A stretch of DNA of 64,000 nt from Anaspis maculata (Eukaryota; Arthropoda; Insecta; Coleoptera; Scraptiidae), in assembly GCA_949128115.1 (NCBI GenBank), contig OX421967.1, positions 6,748,070-6,812,069 of the forward strand, given 5' to 3'. The notes beneath the pieces are model-generated. The model worked only from the letters and a program-made list of their open reading frames with translations. It did no database searches and was not told the DNA's origin. A program made the position numbers and the translations under genes. Positions 34,790 through 48,009 of this stretch are shown piece by piece; positions within the stretch are counted from its first letter, which is position 1, and each line of letters begins with the position of its first letter.

Positions 34790-37148
34790 CTTAATCATCT
34801 GGAAAGTGTAGAAATCACTTGTGAATGAAGCTGTTCAATGATGAACGATGTTATTTTACAGTTCCATAGCTGAAACAAGGCTGGTTGAGTTTGATTTTGT
34901 GTTTACAAGCTTTTTGCAGCATGGAATAGCTCAGTTTTGTCCTAAATCATTGGGAAAAAGTGTGAATAAAGCAATTCAATGTTGAAATAGATTATTTTCA
35001 CAGTTTCAAAGCTGAAACATGGCTAGTTGAGCCTAGTTTAGTGTTTACAAGCTCCGGGCAGCATGAAATAGCTCAGTTTTGTCCTTAATCATTTGGAAAG
35101 TGTAGAAATTGATTGTGAATAAAGCTGTTGATTGCATGATGTAATCGTTATTTCGCTGTTCCAAACCTGAAACAACGCTAGTTGAGTTTGATTTGGTGTT
35201 ACCAAGCTTCGGGCAGCATGAAATGGCTCAGTTTTGTCCCTAATCATTTGGAAAGTGTGGAAATCACTTGTGAATAAAGCTGTTCAATAATGCACGATGA
35301 TATTTCACAGTTTTAAAGCTGAAACAAAGCTAGTTGAGTTTGATTTTTTGTTTACAAGCTTCGGGCAGCATGAAATAGCTCGGTTTTGTCCCTAATCATT
35401 GGGAAAAAGTGTGAATAAAGCAATTCAATGATGAAAGAGATTATTTTCACAGTTTCAAAGCTGAAACATGGCTAGTTGAGTCTAGTTTAGTGTCTACAAG
35501 CTCCGGGCAGCATGAAATAGCTCAGTTTTGTCCTTAATCATTTGGAAAGTGTAGAAATTGATTGTGAATAAAGCTGTTGACTGCATGATGTACACGTTAT
35601 ATCGCTGTTCCAAACCTAAAACAACGCTAGTTGAATTTGATTTGGTGTTACCAAGCTCCGGGCAGCATGAAATGGCTCAGTTTTGTCCTTAATCATTTGG
35701 AAAGTGTGGAAATCACTTGTGAATAAAGCTGTTCAATGATGCACGATGATATTTCACAGTTTTAGAGCTGAAACAAAGCTAGTTGAGGTTAATTTTGTGT
35801 TTACAAGCTTCGGGCAGCATGAAATAGCTCGGTTTTGTCCCTAATCATTGGGAAAAAGTGTGAATGAAGCAATTCAATGATGAAAGAAATTATTTTCACA
35901 GTTTTAAAGCTGAAACATGGCTAGTTGAGTCTAGTTTAGTGTCTACAAGCTCCGGGCAGCATGAAATGGCTCAGTTTTGTCCTTAATCATTTGGAAAGTG
36001 TGGAAATCACTTGTGAATAAAGCTGTTCAATGATGCACGATGATATTTCACAGTTTTAGAGCTGAAACAAAGCTAGTTGAGGTTAATTTTGTGTTTACAA
36101 GCTTCGGGCAGCATGAAATAGCTCGGTTTTGTCCTTAATCATTTGGAAAGTTCGGAAATCGATTGTGAATAAAGCTGTTCAATGATGAACGACGTTATTT
36201 CGCTGTTCCAAACCTAAAACAACGCTAGTTGAGTTTGATTTGGTGTTAACAAGCTTCGGGCAGCATGAAATAGCTCAGTTTTGTCCCTAATCATTGGGAA
36301 AAAGTGTGAATAAAGCAATTCAATGGTGAAATAGATTTTTTTCACAGTTTCAAAGCTGAAACATGGCTAGTTGAGCCTAGTTTAGTGTTTACAAGCTCCG
36401 GGCAGCATGAAATAGCTCTGTTTTGTCCCTAATCATTGGGAAAAAGGGTGAATAATGCAATTCAATGATGAAAGAGATTATTTCCACAGTTTCAAAGCTG
36501 AAACATGGCTAGTTGAGCCTAGTTTAGTGTTTACAAGCTCCGGGCAGCATGAAATAGCTCAGTTTTGTCCTTAATCATTTGGAAAGTGTGGAAATTGATT
36601 GTGAATAAAGCTGTTGACTGCATGATGTACACGTTATATCTCTGTTCCAAACCTAAAACAACGCTAGTTGAGTTTGATTTGGTGTTACCAAGCTTCGGGC
36701 AGCATGAAATGGCTCAGTTTTGTCCTTAATCATTTGGAAAGTGTGGAAATCACTTGTGAATAAAGCTGTTCAGTGATGCACGATGATATTTCACAGTTTT
36801 ACAGCTGAAACAAAGCTAGTTGAGTTTGATTTTTTGTTTACAAGCTTCGGGCAGCATGAAATGGCTCAGTTTTGTCCTTAATCATTTGGAAAGTGTAGAA
36901 ATCACTTGTGATTAAAGCTGTTCAGTGATGCACGATGATATTTCACAGTTTTAAAGCTGAAACAAAGCTAGTTGAGTTTGATATTGTGTTTACAAGCTTT
37001 GGGCAGCGTGAAATAGCTCAGTTTTGTCCTTAATCATTTGTAAAGTGTGGAAACACTTGTGAATAACACTGTTCGATAATGAACGATGATATTTCACAGT
37101 TTTAAAGCTGAAACAAAGCTAGTTGAGTTTGATTTTGTGTTTACAAGC
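34790..37148 (+). repeat. Mosaic satellite, about 15-16 monomers
   Basis: Ordinary and short monomers alternate here. The group beginning GTTCCATAGCTG at 34,861 recurs at 60,604 (shift 25,743, that is 25,307 plus about three extra short monomers in the right copy). The GATGTAATCG variant at about 35,138 is shared with about 51,999 and not with about 60,880. The monomers at 35.7-36.2 kb repeat each other at short range. No gene. Confidence 0.75.
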
Positions 37149-38378
37149 TCGGGGCAGCATGAAATAGCTCGATTTTGTCCCTAAACATTTGGAAAGAGTG
37201 GAAATCACTTGTGAATAGAGCTGTTCAATGTTGAACGATGTTATTCCACAGTTTCAAAGCTGAAACCAGGCTAGTTGAGCCTACTTTTGTGTTTACGAGC
37301 TCCGGGCGGCGGGAAATAGCTCAGTTTTGTCCTTGACCCTGGCTTGGATCATCTAAGTAGAGGAAAAATCACTTGTGAATAAAACAGCCCAATGATGAAC
37401 ATGGTCAATTTCACAGTTTCAAAGCTGAAAGAAGGCTAGTTGAGTTTGATTTTATGTTTACAAGCTTCGGGCAGTATGAAATAGCTCAGTTTTGTCCTTA
37501 ATCATTTGGAAAGTGTGGAAATCACTTGTGAATGAGCCGTTCAATATTGAACGATGATATTTCACAGTTTTAAAGCTGAAACAAACCTAATTGAGGATGA
37601 TTTTGTGTTTACAAGCTTCGGGCAGCATAAAATAGCTCAGTTTTGTCCTTAATCATTGGGAAAAAGTGTGAATGGAGCAATTCAATGATGAAAGAGATTA
37701 TTTTCACAGTTTCAAAGCTGAAACAAAACTAGTTGAGTTTGATTTTTTGTTTACAAGCTTCGGGCAGCATGAAATAGCTCGGTTTTGTCCTTAATCATTT
37801 GGAAAGTGTAGAAATCACTTGTGATTAAAGCTGTTCAGTGATGCACGATGATATTTCACAGTTTTAAAGCTGAAACAAAGCTAGTTGAGTTTGATTTTGT
37901 GTTTACAAGCTTTAGGCAGCGTGAAATAGCTCAGTTTTGTCCTTAATCATTTGGAAAGTTCGGAAATCGATTGTGAATAAAGCTGTTCAATGATGAACGA
38001 CGTTATTTCGCTGTTCCAAACCTAGAACAACGCTAGTTGAGTTTGATTTGGTGTTAACAAGCTTCGGGCAGCATGAAATGGCTCAGTTATGTCCTTAATC
38101 ATTTGGAAAGTGAGGAAATCACTTGTGAATAAAGCTGCTCAATAATGCACGATGATATTTCACAGTTTTTAAGCTGAGACAAAGCTTGTTGAGTTTGATT
38201 TTATGTTTACAAGCTTCGGGCAGCATGAAATAGCTCAGTTTTGTCCTTAATCATTTGGAAAGTGTAGAAATCACCTGTGAATAAAGCCGTTCAATAATGC
38301 ACGATAATATTTCACAGTTTCAAAGCTGAAACAAAGCTAGTTGAGTTTGATTGTGTGTTTACAAGCTTCGGGCAGCAT
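37149..38378 (+). repeat. Cassette N, copy 1
   Basis: It starts at CTCGGGGCAGCATGAAATAG followed by CTCGATTTTGTCCCTAAAC. It runs through GGGCGGCGGGAAATAG, the CGTTCAATATTGAACG monomer and the AGCTGAGACAAAGC monomer. The same order recurs at 45,879, 49,502 and 53,425. Here the 901-bp six-monomer unit (37,478-38,378) is present once. Confidence 0.82.
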
Positions 38379-41300
38379 GAAATAGCTCAGTTTTGTCCTT
38401 AATCATCTGGAAAGTGTAGAAATCACTTGTGAATGGAGCTGTTCAATGATGAACGATGATATTCCACAGTTTTTAAGCTGAAACAAAGCTAGTTGAGTTT
38501 GATATTATGTTTACAAGCTTCGGGCAGCATGAAATAGCTCAGTTTTGTCCTTAATCATTTGGAAAGTGTAGAAATCACTTGTGAATAAAGCCGTTCAATA
38601 ATGCACGATAATATTTCACAGTTTTAAAGCTGAAACAAAGCTAGTTGAGTTTGATTGTGTGTTTACAAGCTTCGGGCAGCATGAAATAGCTCAGTTTTGT
38701 CCCTCATCATCTGGAAAGTGTAGAAATCACTTGTGAATGAAGCTGTTCAATGATGAACGATGTTATTTTACAGTTTCATAGCTGAAACAAGGCTGGTTGA
38801 GTTTGATTTTGTGTTTACAAGCTTCGGGCAGCATGAAATAGCTCAGTTTTGTTCCCTAATCATTCGGAAAGTGTAGAAAATCACTTGTGAATGAAGCTGT
38901 TCAATAATGCACGATAATATTTCACAGTTTTAAAATTGAAACAAAGCTAGTTGAGTGTGATTTTGTGTTTACAAGCTTCGGGCAGCATGAATGGCTTAGT
39001 CCTGGCCTGGATCATCTGAGTAGAGAAATAATCACTTGTGAATAAAACAGTCCAATGATGAACATGGTCAATTTCACAGTTTCAAAGCTGAAAGAAGGCT
39101 AGTTGAGTTTGCTTTTATGTTTACAAGCTTCGGGCAGTATGAAATAGCTCAGTTTTGTCCTTAATCATTGGGAAAAAGTGTGAATAAAGCAATTCAATGA
39201 TGAAAGAGATCATTTTCACAGTTTCAAAGCTGAAACATGGCTAGTTGAGCCTAGTTTAGTGTTTACAAGCTCCGGGCAGCATGGAATAGCTTAGTTTTGT
39301 CCTTAATCATTTGGAAAGTGTGGAAATCGATTGTGGATAAAGCTGTTTAATGCATGATGTACGACGTTATTTTGCTGTTCCAAAGCTAAAACAACGCTAG
39401 TTGAGTTTGATTTTGTGTTAACAAGCTTCGGGCAGCATGAATGGCTTAGTTCTGGCCTGGATCATCTGAGTAGAGAAAAAATCACTTGTGAATAAAACAG
39501 TTCAATGATGAACATGGTCAATTTCACAGTTGGGAGGCGAAACATGGCTAGGTGATTTTATTTTGTGTTTACAAGCTTCAAGCAGCATGAAATAGCTCAA
39601 CTTTGTTCCTCTTCAATTGGAAACTGTGGAAATCCCTTGTGAATATAGCTGTTCAATGATGAACGACGTTATTTCACAGTTTCAAAGGTGAAACATGGCT
39701 AGTTGAGTGTGATTTTGTGTTCACAAGCTCTGGGCAGCATGAAATAGCTTAGTTTTGTCCTTAATTATTTGGAGAATGTGTGAATAAAGCAGTTCAATGA
39801 TGAATGAGAATCATTTCACTGTTTCAAAGCTGAAACATGGCTTGTTGAGCCTGGTTTAGTGTTTACAAGCTCCGGGCAGTATGAAATAGCTTAGTTTTGT
39901 CCTTAATCATTTGGAAAGTGTAGAAATCACTTGTGAATAAAGCTATTCAATAATGCACGATGATATTTCACAGTTTTAAAGCTGGAACAAAGCTAGTTGA
40001 GCCTGCTTTTGTGTTTACGAGCTTCGGGCATCAGGTAATGACTCAGTACGGGCCTGAATCATTTGGGAAGATGAAATTCACTCAAGAAAAAAGATTTTCA
40101 AAAATGAACGAGGCCGATTTCACAGTTGAGAGGCTGAAACATGTCTAGGTGATTTTTTTTTGTGTTTACAGCATGAAATAGCTCAATTTTGTTCCTCTTC
40201 ATTCGGAAATTGGGGAAATCACTTGTGAATGGAGCTGTTCAATGATGAACGACGTTTTTCCACAGTTTCAAAGGTGAAACGAGGCTAGTTGAGTGTGATT
40301 TTGTGTTCACAAGCTTCGGGCAGCATGAAATAGCTCAGTTTTGTCCTTGATCCTGGCTTGGATCATCTAAGTAGAGGAAAAATCACTTGTGAATAAAACA
40401 GCCCAATGATGAACATGGTAAATTTCACAGTTTCAAAGCTGAAAGAAGGCTAGTTGAGTTTGATTTTATGTTTACAAGCTTCAGGCAGTATGAAATAGCT
40501 CAGTTTTGTCCTTAATCATTTGGAAAGTGTGGAAATCACTTGTGAATGAGCCGTTCAATATTGAACGATGATATTTCACAGTTTTAAAGCTGAAACAAAC
40601 CTAATTGAGCTTGATTTTGTGTTTACAAGCCCTGGGCAGCATGAAATAGCTCAGTTTTGTCCTTAATCATTTGGAAAGTGTGGAAATCACTTGTGAATAA
40701 AGCTGTTCAATGATGCACGATGATATTTCACAGTTTTAGAGCTGAAACAAAGCTAGTTGAGGTTAATTTTGTGTTTACAAGCTTCGGGCAGCATGAAATA
40801 GCTCGGTTTTGTCCTTAATCATTTGGAAAGTTCGGAAATCGATTGTGAATAAAGCTGTTCAATGATGAACAACGTTATTTCGCTGTTCCAAACCTGAAAC
40901 AACGCTAGTTGAGTTTGATTTGGTGTTAACAAGCTTCGGGCAGCATGAAATAGCTCAGTTTTGTCCCTAATCATTGGGAAAAAATGTGAATAAAGCAATT
41001 CAATGATGAAATAGATTATTTTCACAGTTTCAAAGCTGAAACATGGCTAGTTGAGCCTAGTTTAGTGTTTACAAGCTCCGGGCAGCATGAAATAGCTCTG
41101 TTTTGTCCCTAATCATTGGGAAAAAGGGTGAATAATGCAATTCAATGATGAAAGAGATTATTTCCACAGTTTCAAAGCTGAAACATGGCTAGTTGAGCCT
41201 AGTTTAGTGTTTACAAGCTCCGGGCAGCATGGAATAGCTTAGTTTTGTCCTTAATCATTCGGAAAGTGTGGAAATCGATTGTGAATAAAGCTGTTTAATG

Positions 41301-44300
41301 CATGATGTACGACGTTATTTTGCTGTTCCAAAGCTAAAACAAAGCTAGTTGAGTTTGATTTTGTGTTAACAAGCTTCGGGCAGCATGAAATAGCTCAGTT
41401 TTGTCCCTAATCATTGGGAAAAAGTGTGAATAAAGCAATTCAATGATGAAAGAGATTATTTCCACAGTTTCAAAGCTGAAACATGGCTAGTTGAGCCTAG
41501 TTTAGTGTTTACAAGCTCCGGGCAGCATGAAATAGCTCAGTTTTGTAGTTAATCATCTGGAAAGTGTAGAAATTACTTGTGAATGGAGCTGTTCAATGAT
41601 GAACGATGTTATTTTACAGTTTCATGGCTGGAACAAGGCTGGTTGAGTTTGATTTTGTGTTTGCAAGCTTTGTGCAGCATGGAATAGCTCAGTTTTGTCC
41701 TAAATCATTGGGAAAAAGTGTGAATAAAGCAATTCAATGATGAAATAGATTATTTTCACAGTTTCAAAGCTGAAACATGGCTAGTTGAGCCTAGTTTAGT
41801 GTTTACAAGCTCCGGGCAGCATGAAATAGCTCAGTTTTGTCCTCAATCATTTGGAAAGTGTAGAAATTGATTGTGAATAAAGCTGTTGATTGCATGATGT
41901 ACACGTTATTTCGCTGTTCCAAACCTGAAACAACGCTAGTTGAGTTTGATTTGGTGTTACCAAGCTTCGGGAAGCATGAAATGGCTCAGTTTTGTCCTAA
42001 ATCATTTGGAAAGTGTGGAAATCACTTGTGAATAAAGCTGTTCAATGATGCACGATGATATTTCACAGTTTTGAAGCTGAAACAAAGCTAGTTAAGTTTG
42101 ATTTTGTGTTAACAAGCTTCGAGCAGCATGAAATGGCCTAGTTCTGGCCTGGATCATCTGAGAAGAAGGAAAATCACTTGTGAATGAAACAGTCCAATGA
42201 TGAACAAGGTCAATTTCACAGTTTCAAAGCTGAAAGAAGGCTAGTTGAGTTTGATTTTGTGTTTACAAGCTTCAGGCAGCATGAAATAGCCCAGTTTTGT
42301 CCTTAATCATTGGGAAAAAGTGTGGATAAAGCAAATCAATGATGAATGAGATTAATTTCACTGTTTCGAAGCTGAATCATGGCTTGTTGAGCTTAGTATA
42401 GTGTTCAAGCTCCGGGCAGCATGAAATAGCTTAGTTTTGTCCTTAATCATTTGGAAAGTGTGAACATCGATTGTGAATAAAGCTGCTCAATAATGCACGA
42501 TGATATTTCACAGTTTTTAAGCTGAAACAAAGCTAGTTGAGTTTGATTGTGTGTTTAGAAGCTTCGGGCAGCATGAAATAGCTCAGTTTTGTCCCTCATC
42601 ATCTGGAAAGTGTAGAAATCACTTGTGAATGAAGCTGTTCAATGATGAACGATGTTATTTTACAGTTTCATAGCTGAAACAAGGCTGGTTGATTTTGATT
42701 TTGTGTTTACAAGCTTCGGGCAGCATGAAATAGCTCAGTTTTGTTCCCTAATCATTCGGAAAGTGTAGAAAATCACTTGTGAATGAAGCTGTTCAAGAAT
42801 GCACGATAATATTTCACAGTTTTAAAGTTGAAACAAAGCTAGTTGAGTGTGATTTTGTGTTTACAAGCTTCGGGCAGCATGAATGACTTAGTCCTGGCCT
42901 GGATCATCTGAGTAGAGAAATAATCACTTGTGAATAAAACAGTCCAATGATGAACATGGTCAATTTCACAGTTTCAAAGCTGAAAGAAAGCTAGTTGAGT
43001 TTGCTTTTATGTTTACAAGCTTCGGGCAGTATGAAATAGCTCAGTTTTGTCCTTAATCATTGGGAAAAAGTGTGAATAAAGCAATTCAATGATGAAAGAG
43101 ATTATTTTCACAGTTTCAAAGCTGAAACATGGCTAGTTGAGCCTAGTTTAGTGTTTACAAGCTCCGGGCAGCATGGAATAGCTTAGTTTTGTCCTTAATC
43201 ATTCGGAAAGTGTGGAAATCGATTGTGAATAAAGCTGTTTAATGCATGATGTACGACGTTATTTTGCTGTTCCAAAGCTAAAACAAAGCTAGTTGAGTTT
43301 GATTTTGTGTTAACAAGCTTCGGGCAGCATGAATGGCTTAGTTCTGGCCTGGATCATCTGAGTAGAGAAAAAATCACTTGTGAATAAAACAGTTCAATGA
43401 TGAACATGGTCAATTTCACAGTTGGGAGGCTGAAACATGGCTAGGTGATTTTATTTTGTGTTTACAAGCTTCAAGCAGCATGAAATAGCTCAACTTTGTT
43501 CCTCTTCAATTGGAAACTGTGGAAATCCCTTGTGAATATAGCTGTTCAATGATGAACGACGTTATTTCACAGTTTCAAAGGTGAAACATGGCTAGTTGAG
43601 TGTGATTTTGTGTTCACAAGCTCTGGGCAGCATGAAATAGCTTAGTTTTGTCCTTAATTATTTGGAAAATGTGTGAATAAAGCAGTTCAATGATGAATGA
43701 GAATCATTTCACTGTTTCAAAGCTGAAACATGGCTTGTTGAGCCTGGTTTAGTGTTTACAAGCTCCGGGCAGTATGAAATAGCTTAGTTTTGTCCTTAAT
43801 CATTTGGAAAGTGTGGAAATCACTCGTGAATAAAGCCGTTCAATAATGCACGATGATATTTCACAGTTTCAAAGCTGAAACGGAGCTAGTTGAGTTTGAT
43901 TTTGTGTTACAAGCCTCGGGCAGCATGAAATAGCTCAGTTTTGTCCCTAATCATTTGGAAAGTGTAGAAATCACTTGTGAATAAAGCTATTCAATAATGC
44001 ACGATGATATTTCACAGTTTTAAAGCTGGAACAAAGCTAGTTGAGCCTACTTTTGTGTTTACGAGCTTCGGGCATCAGGAAATGACTCAGTACGGGCCTG
44101 AATCATTTGGGAAGATGAAATTCACTCAAGAATAAAGATTTTCAAAAATGAACGAGGCCGATTTCACAGTTGAGAGGCTGAAACATGTCTAGGTGATTTT
44201 TTTTTGTGTTTACAGCATGAAATAGCTCAATTTTGTTCCTCTTCATTCGGAAATTGGGGAAATCACTTGTGAATGGAGCTGTTCAATGATGAACGACGTT

Positions 44301-45878
44301 TTTCCACAGTTTCAAAGGTGAAACGAGGCTAGTTGAGTGTGATTTTGTGTTCACAAGCTTCGGGCAGCATGAAATAGCTCAGTTTTGTCCTTGATCCTGG
44401 CTTGGATCATCTAAGTAGAGGAAAAATCACTTGTGAATAAAACAGCCCAATGATGAACATGGTAAATTTCACAGTTTCAAAGCTGAAAGAAGGCTAGTTG
44501 AGTTTGATTTTATGTTTACAAGCTTCGGGCAGTATGAAATAGCTCAGTTTTGTCCTTAATCATTTGGAAAGTGTGGAAATCACTTGTGAATAAAGCTGTT
44601 CAATAATGCACGATGATATTTCACAGTTTTAAAGCTGAAACAAAGCTAGTTGAGTTTGATTTTATGTTTACAAGCTTCGGGCAGCATGAAATAGCTCAGT
44701 TTTGTCCTTAATCATTTGGAAAGTGTAGAAATCACTTGTGAATAAAGCCGTTCAATAATGCACGATAATATTCACAGTTTTAAAGCTGAAACAAAGCTAG
44801 TTGAGTTTGATTGTGTGTTTACAAGCTTCGGGCAGCATGAAATAGCTCAGTTTTGTCCTTAATCATCTGGAAAGTGTAGAAATCACTTGTGAATGAAGCT
44901 GTTCAATGATGAACGATGTTATTTTACAGTTTCATAGCTGAAACAAAGCTAGTTGAGTTTGATTTTTTGTTTACAAGCTTCGGGCAGCATGAAATAGCTC
45001 GGTTTTTTTCCCCAATCATTGGGAAAAAGTGTGAATAAAGCAATTCAATGATGAAAGAGATTATTTTCACAGTTTCAAAGCTGAAACATGGCTAGTTGAG
45101 CCTAGTTTAGTGTTTACAAGCTCCGGGCAGCATGAAATAGCTCAGTTTTGTCCTTAATCATTTGGAAAGTGTAGAAATTGATTGTGAATAAAGCTGTTGA
45201 CTGCATGATGTACACGTTATATCGCTGTTCCAAACCTAAAACAACGCTAGTTGAGTTTGATTTGGTGTTACCAAGCTTCGGGCAGCATGAAATGGCTCAG
45301 TTTTGTCCTTAATCATTTGGAAAGTGTGGAAATCACTTGTGAATAAAGCTGTTCAATAATGCACGATGATATTTCACAGTTTTAAAGCTGAAACAAAGCT
45401 AGTTGAGTTTGATTTTTTGTATACAAGCTTCGGGCAGCATGAAATAGCTCGGTTTTTTTCCCTAATCATTGGGAAAAAGTGTGAATAAAGCAATTCAATG
45501 ATGAAAGAGATTATTTCCACAGTTTTAAAGCTGAAACATGGCTAGTTGAGCCTAGTTTAGTGTTTACAAGCTCCGGGCAGCATGAAATAGCTCAGTTTTG
45601 TCCTTAATCATTTGGAAAGTGTATAAATTGATTGTGAATAAAGCTGTTGATTGCATGATGTACACGTTATATCGCTGTTCCAAACCTAAAATAACGCTAG
45701 TTCAGTTTGATTTTGTGTTACCAAGCTTCGGGCAGCATGAAATGGCTCAGTTTTGTCCTTAATCATTTGGAAAGTGTGGAAATCACTTGTGAATAAAGCT
45801 GTTCAGTGATGCACGATGATATTTCACAGTTTTAAAGCTGAAACAAAGCTAGTTGAGTTTGATTTTGTGTTTACAAGC
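38379..45878 (+). repeat. Mosaic satellite rebuilt from blocks seen elsewhere, ~50 monomers
   Basis: 38.4-38.98 kb continues the match to 30.4-31.0 kb. One extra CTGGCCTGGATCATCTGAG monomer (about 151 bp, near 38,985-39,135) then shifts the match to 8,114, so that 39,960 pairs with 31,846. 41.5-42.5 kb matches the 18.3-19.4 kb insert. 43.3-44.4 kb matches 12.8-13.9 kb (shift 30,497 at 44,004), including the AAACGGAGC monomer missing from B1. Runs of T in place of GTTTTGTCC (GGTTTTTTTCCCC) appear at 45,001 and 45,452. A reverse open frame at 40,819-41,025 is a chance reading of monomers. Confidence 0.78.
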
Positions 45879-48009
45879 TCGGGGCAGCATGAAATAGCTC
45901 GATTTTGTCCCTAAACATTTGGAAAGAGTGGAAATCACTTGTGAATAGAGCTGTTCAATGTTGAACGATGTTATTCCACAGTTTCAAAGCTGAAACCAGG
46001 CTAGTTGAGCCTACTTTTGTGTTTACGAGCTCCGGGCGGCGGGAAATAGCTCAGTTTTGTCCTTGACCCTGGCTTGGATCATCTAAGTAGAGGAAAAATC
46101 ACTTGTGAATAAAACAGCCCAATGATGAACATGGTCAATTTCACAGTTTCAAAGCTGAAAGAAGGCTAGTTGAGTTTGATTTTATGTTTACAAGCTTCGG
46201 GCAGTATGAAATAGCTCAGTTTTGTCCTTAATCATTTGGAAAGTGTGGAAATCACTTGTGAATGAGCCGTTCAATATTGAACGATGATATTTCACAGTTT
46301 TAAAGCTGAAACAAACCTAATTGAGGTTGATTTTGTGTTTACAAGCTTCGGGCAGCATAAAATAGCTCAGTTTTGTCCTTAATCATTGGGAAAAAGTGTG
46401 AATGGAGCAATTCAATGATGAAAGAGATTATTTTCACAGTTTCAAAGCTGAAACAAAGCTAGTTGAGTTTGATTTTTTGTTTACAAGCTTCGGGCAGCAT
46501 GAAATAGCTCGGTTTTGTCCTTAATCATTTGGAAAGTGTAGAAATCACTTGTGATTAAAGCTGTTCAGTGATGCACGATGATATTTCACAGTTTTAAAGC
46601 TGAAACAAAGCTAGTTGAGTTTGATTTTGTGTTTACAAGCTTTGGGCAGCGTGAAATAGCTCAGTTTTGTCCTTAATCATTTGGAAAGTTCGGAAATCGA
46701 TTGTGAATAAAGCTGTTCAATGATGAACGACGTTATTTCGCTGTTCCAAACCTAGAACAACGCTAGTTGAGTTTGATTTGGTGTTAACAAGCTTCGGGCA
46801 GCATGAAATGGCTCAGTTATGTCCTTAATCATTTGGAAAGTGTGGAAATCACTTGTGAATAAAGCTGCTCAATAATGCACGATGATATTTCACAGTTTTT
46901 AAGCTGAGACAAAGCTTGTTGAGTTTGATTTTATGTTTACAAGCTTCGGGCAGCATGAAATAGCTCAGTTTTGTCCTTAATCATTTGGAAAGTGTAGAAA
47001 TCACCTGTGAATAAAGCCGTTCAATAATGCACGATAATATTTCACAGTTTCAAAGCTGAAACAAAGCTAGTTGAGTTTGATTGTGTGTTTACAAGCTTCG
47101 GGCAGCATGAAATAGCTCAGTTTTGTCCTTAATCATTTGGAAAGTGTGGAAATCACTTGTGAATGAGCCGTTCAATATTGAACGATGATATTTCACAGTT
47201 TTAAAGCTGAAACAAACCTAATTGAGGTTGATTTTGTGTTTACAAGCTTCGGGCAGCATAAAATAGCTCAGTTTTGTCCTTAATCATTGGGAAAAAGTGT
47301 GAATGGAGCAATTCAATGATGAAAGAGATTATTTTCACAGTTTCAAAGCTGAAACAAAGCTAGTTGAGTTTGATTTTTTGTTTACAAGCTTCGGGCAGCA
47401 TGAAATAGCTCGGTTTTGTCCTTAATCATTTGGAAAGTGTAGAAATCACTTGTGATTAAAGCTGTTCAGTGATGCACGATGATATTTCACAGTTTTAAAG
47501 CTGAAACAAAGCTAGTTGAGTTTGATTTTGTGTTTACAAGCTTTGGGCAGCGTGAAATAGCTCAGTTTTGTCCTTAATCATTTGGAAAGTTCGGAAATCG
47601 ATTGTGAATAAAGCTGTTCAATGATGAACGACGTTATTTCGCTGTTCCAAACCTAGAACAACGCTAGTTGAGTTTGATTTGGTGTTAACAAGCTTCGGGC
47701 AGCATGAAATGGCTCAGTTATGTCCTTAATCATTTGGAAAGTGAGGAAATCACTTGTGAATAAAGCTGCTCAATAATGCACGATGATATTTCACAGTTTT
47801 TAAGCTGAGACAAAGCTTGTTGAGTTTGATTTTATGTTTACAAGCTTCGGGCAGCATGAAATAGCTCAGTTTTGTCCTTAATCATTTGGAAAGTGTAGAA
47901 ATCACCTGTGAATAAAGCCGTTCAATAATGCACGATAATATTTCACAGTTTCAAAGCTGAAACAAAGCTAGTTGAGTTTGATTGTGTGTTTACAAGCTTC
48001 GGGCAGCAT
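45879..48009 (+). repeat. Cassette N, copy 2, with the 901-bp unit doubled
   Basis: It matches 37,149-38,378 at a shift of 8,730. The six-monomer unit is then present twice in tandem: 46,208-47,108 and 47,109-48,009, period 901 bp. Each unit has, in order, the CGTTCAATATTGAACG monomer, a short GTGTGAATGGAGC monomer, GTGATTAAAGCTGTTCAGTG, GTTCGGAAATCG, CTGCTCAATAATGC and CACCTGTGAATAAAGCC. One of the few differences is GAAAGTGTGGAAATC against GAAAGTGAGGAAATC. Confidence 0.87.

Noticed and set aside
40819..41025. Reverse-strand 68-codon open frame
   Set aside because: It lies wholly inside satellite monomers in the antisense direction and has no initiation context or homology that I recognise.
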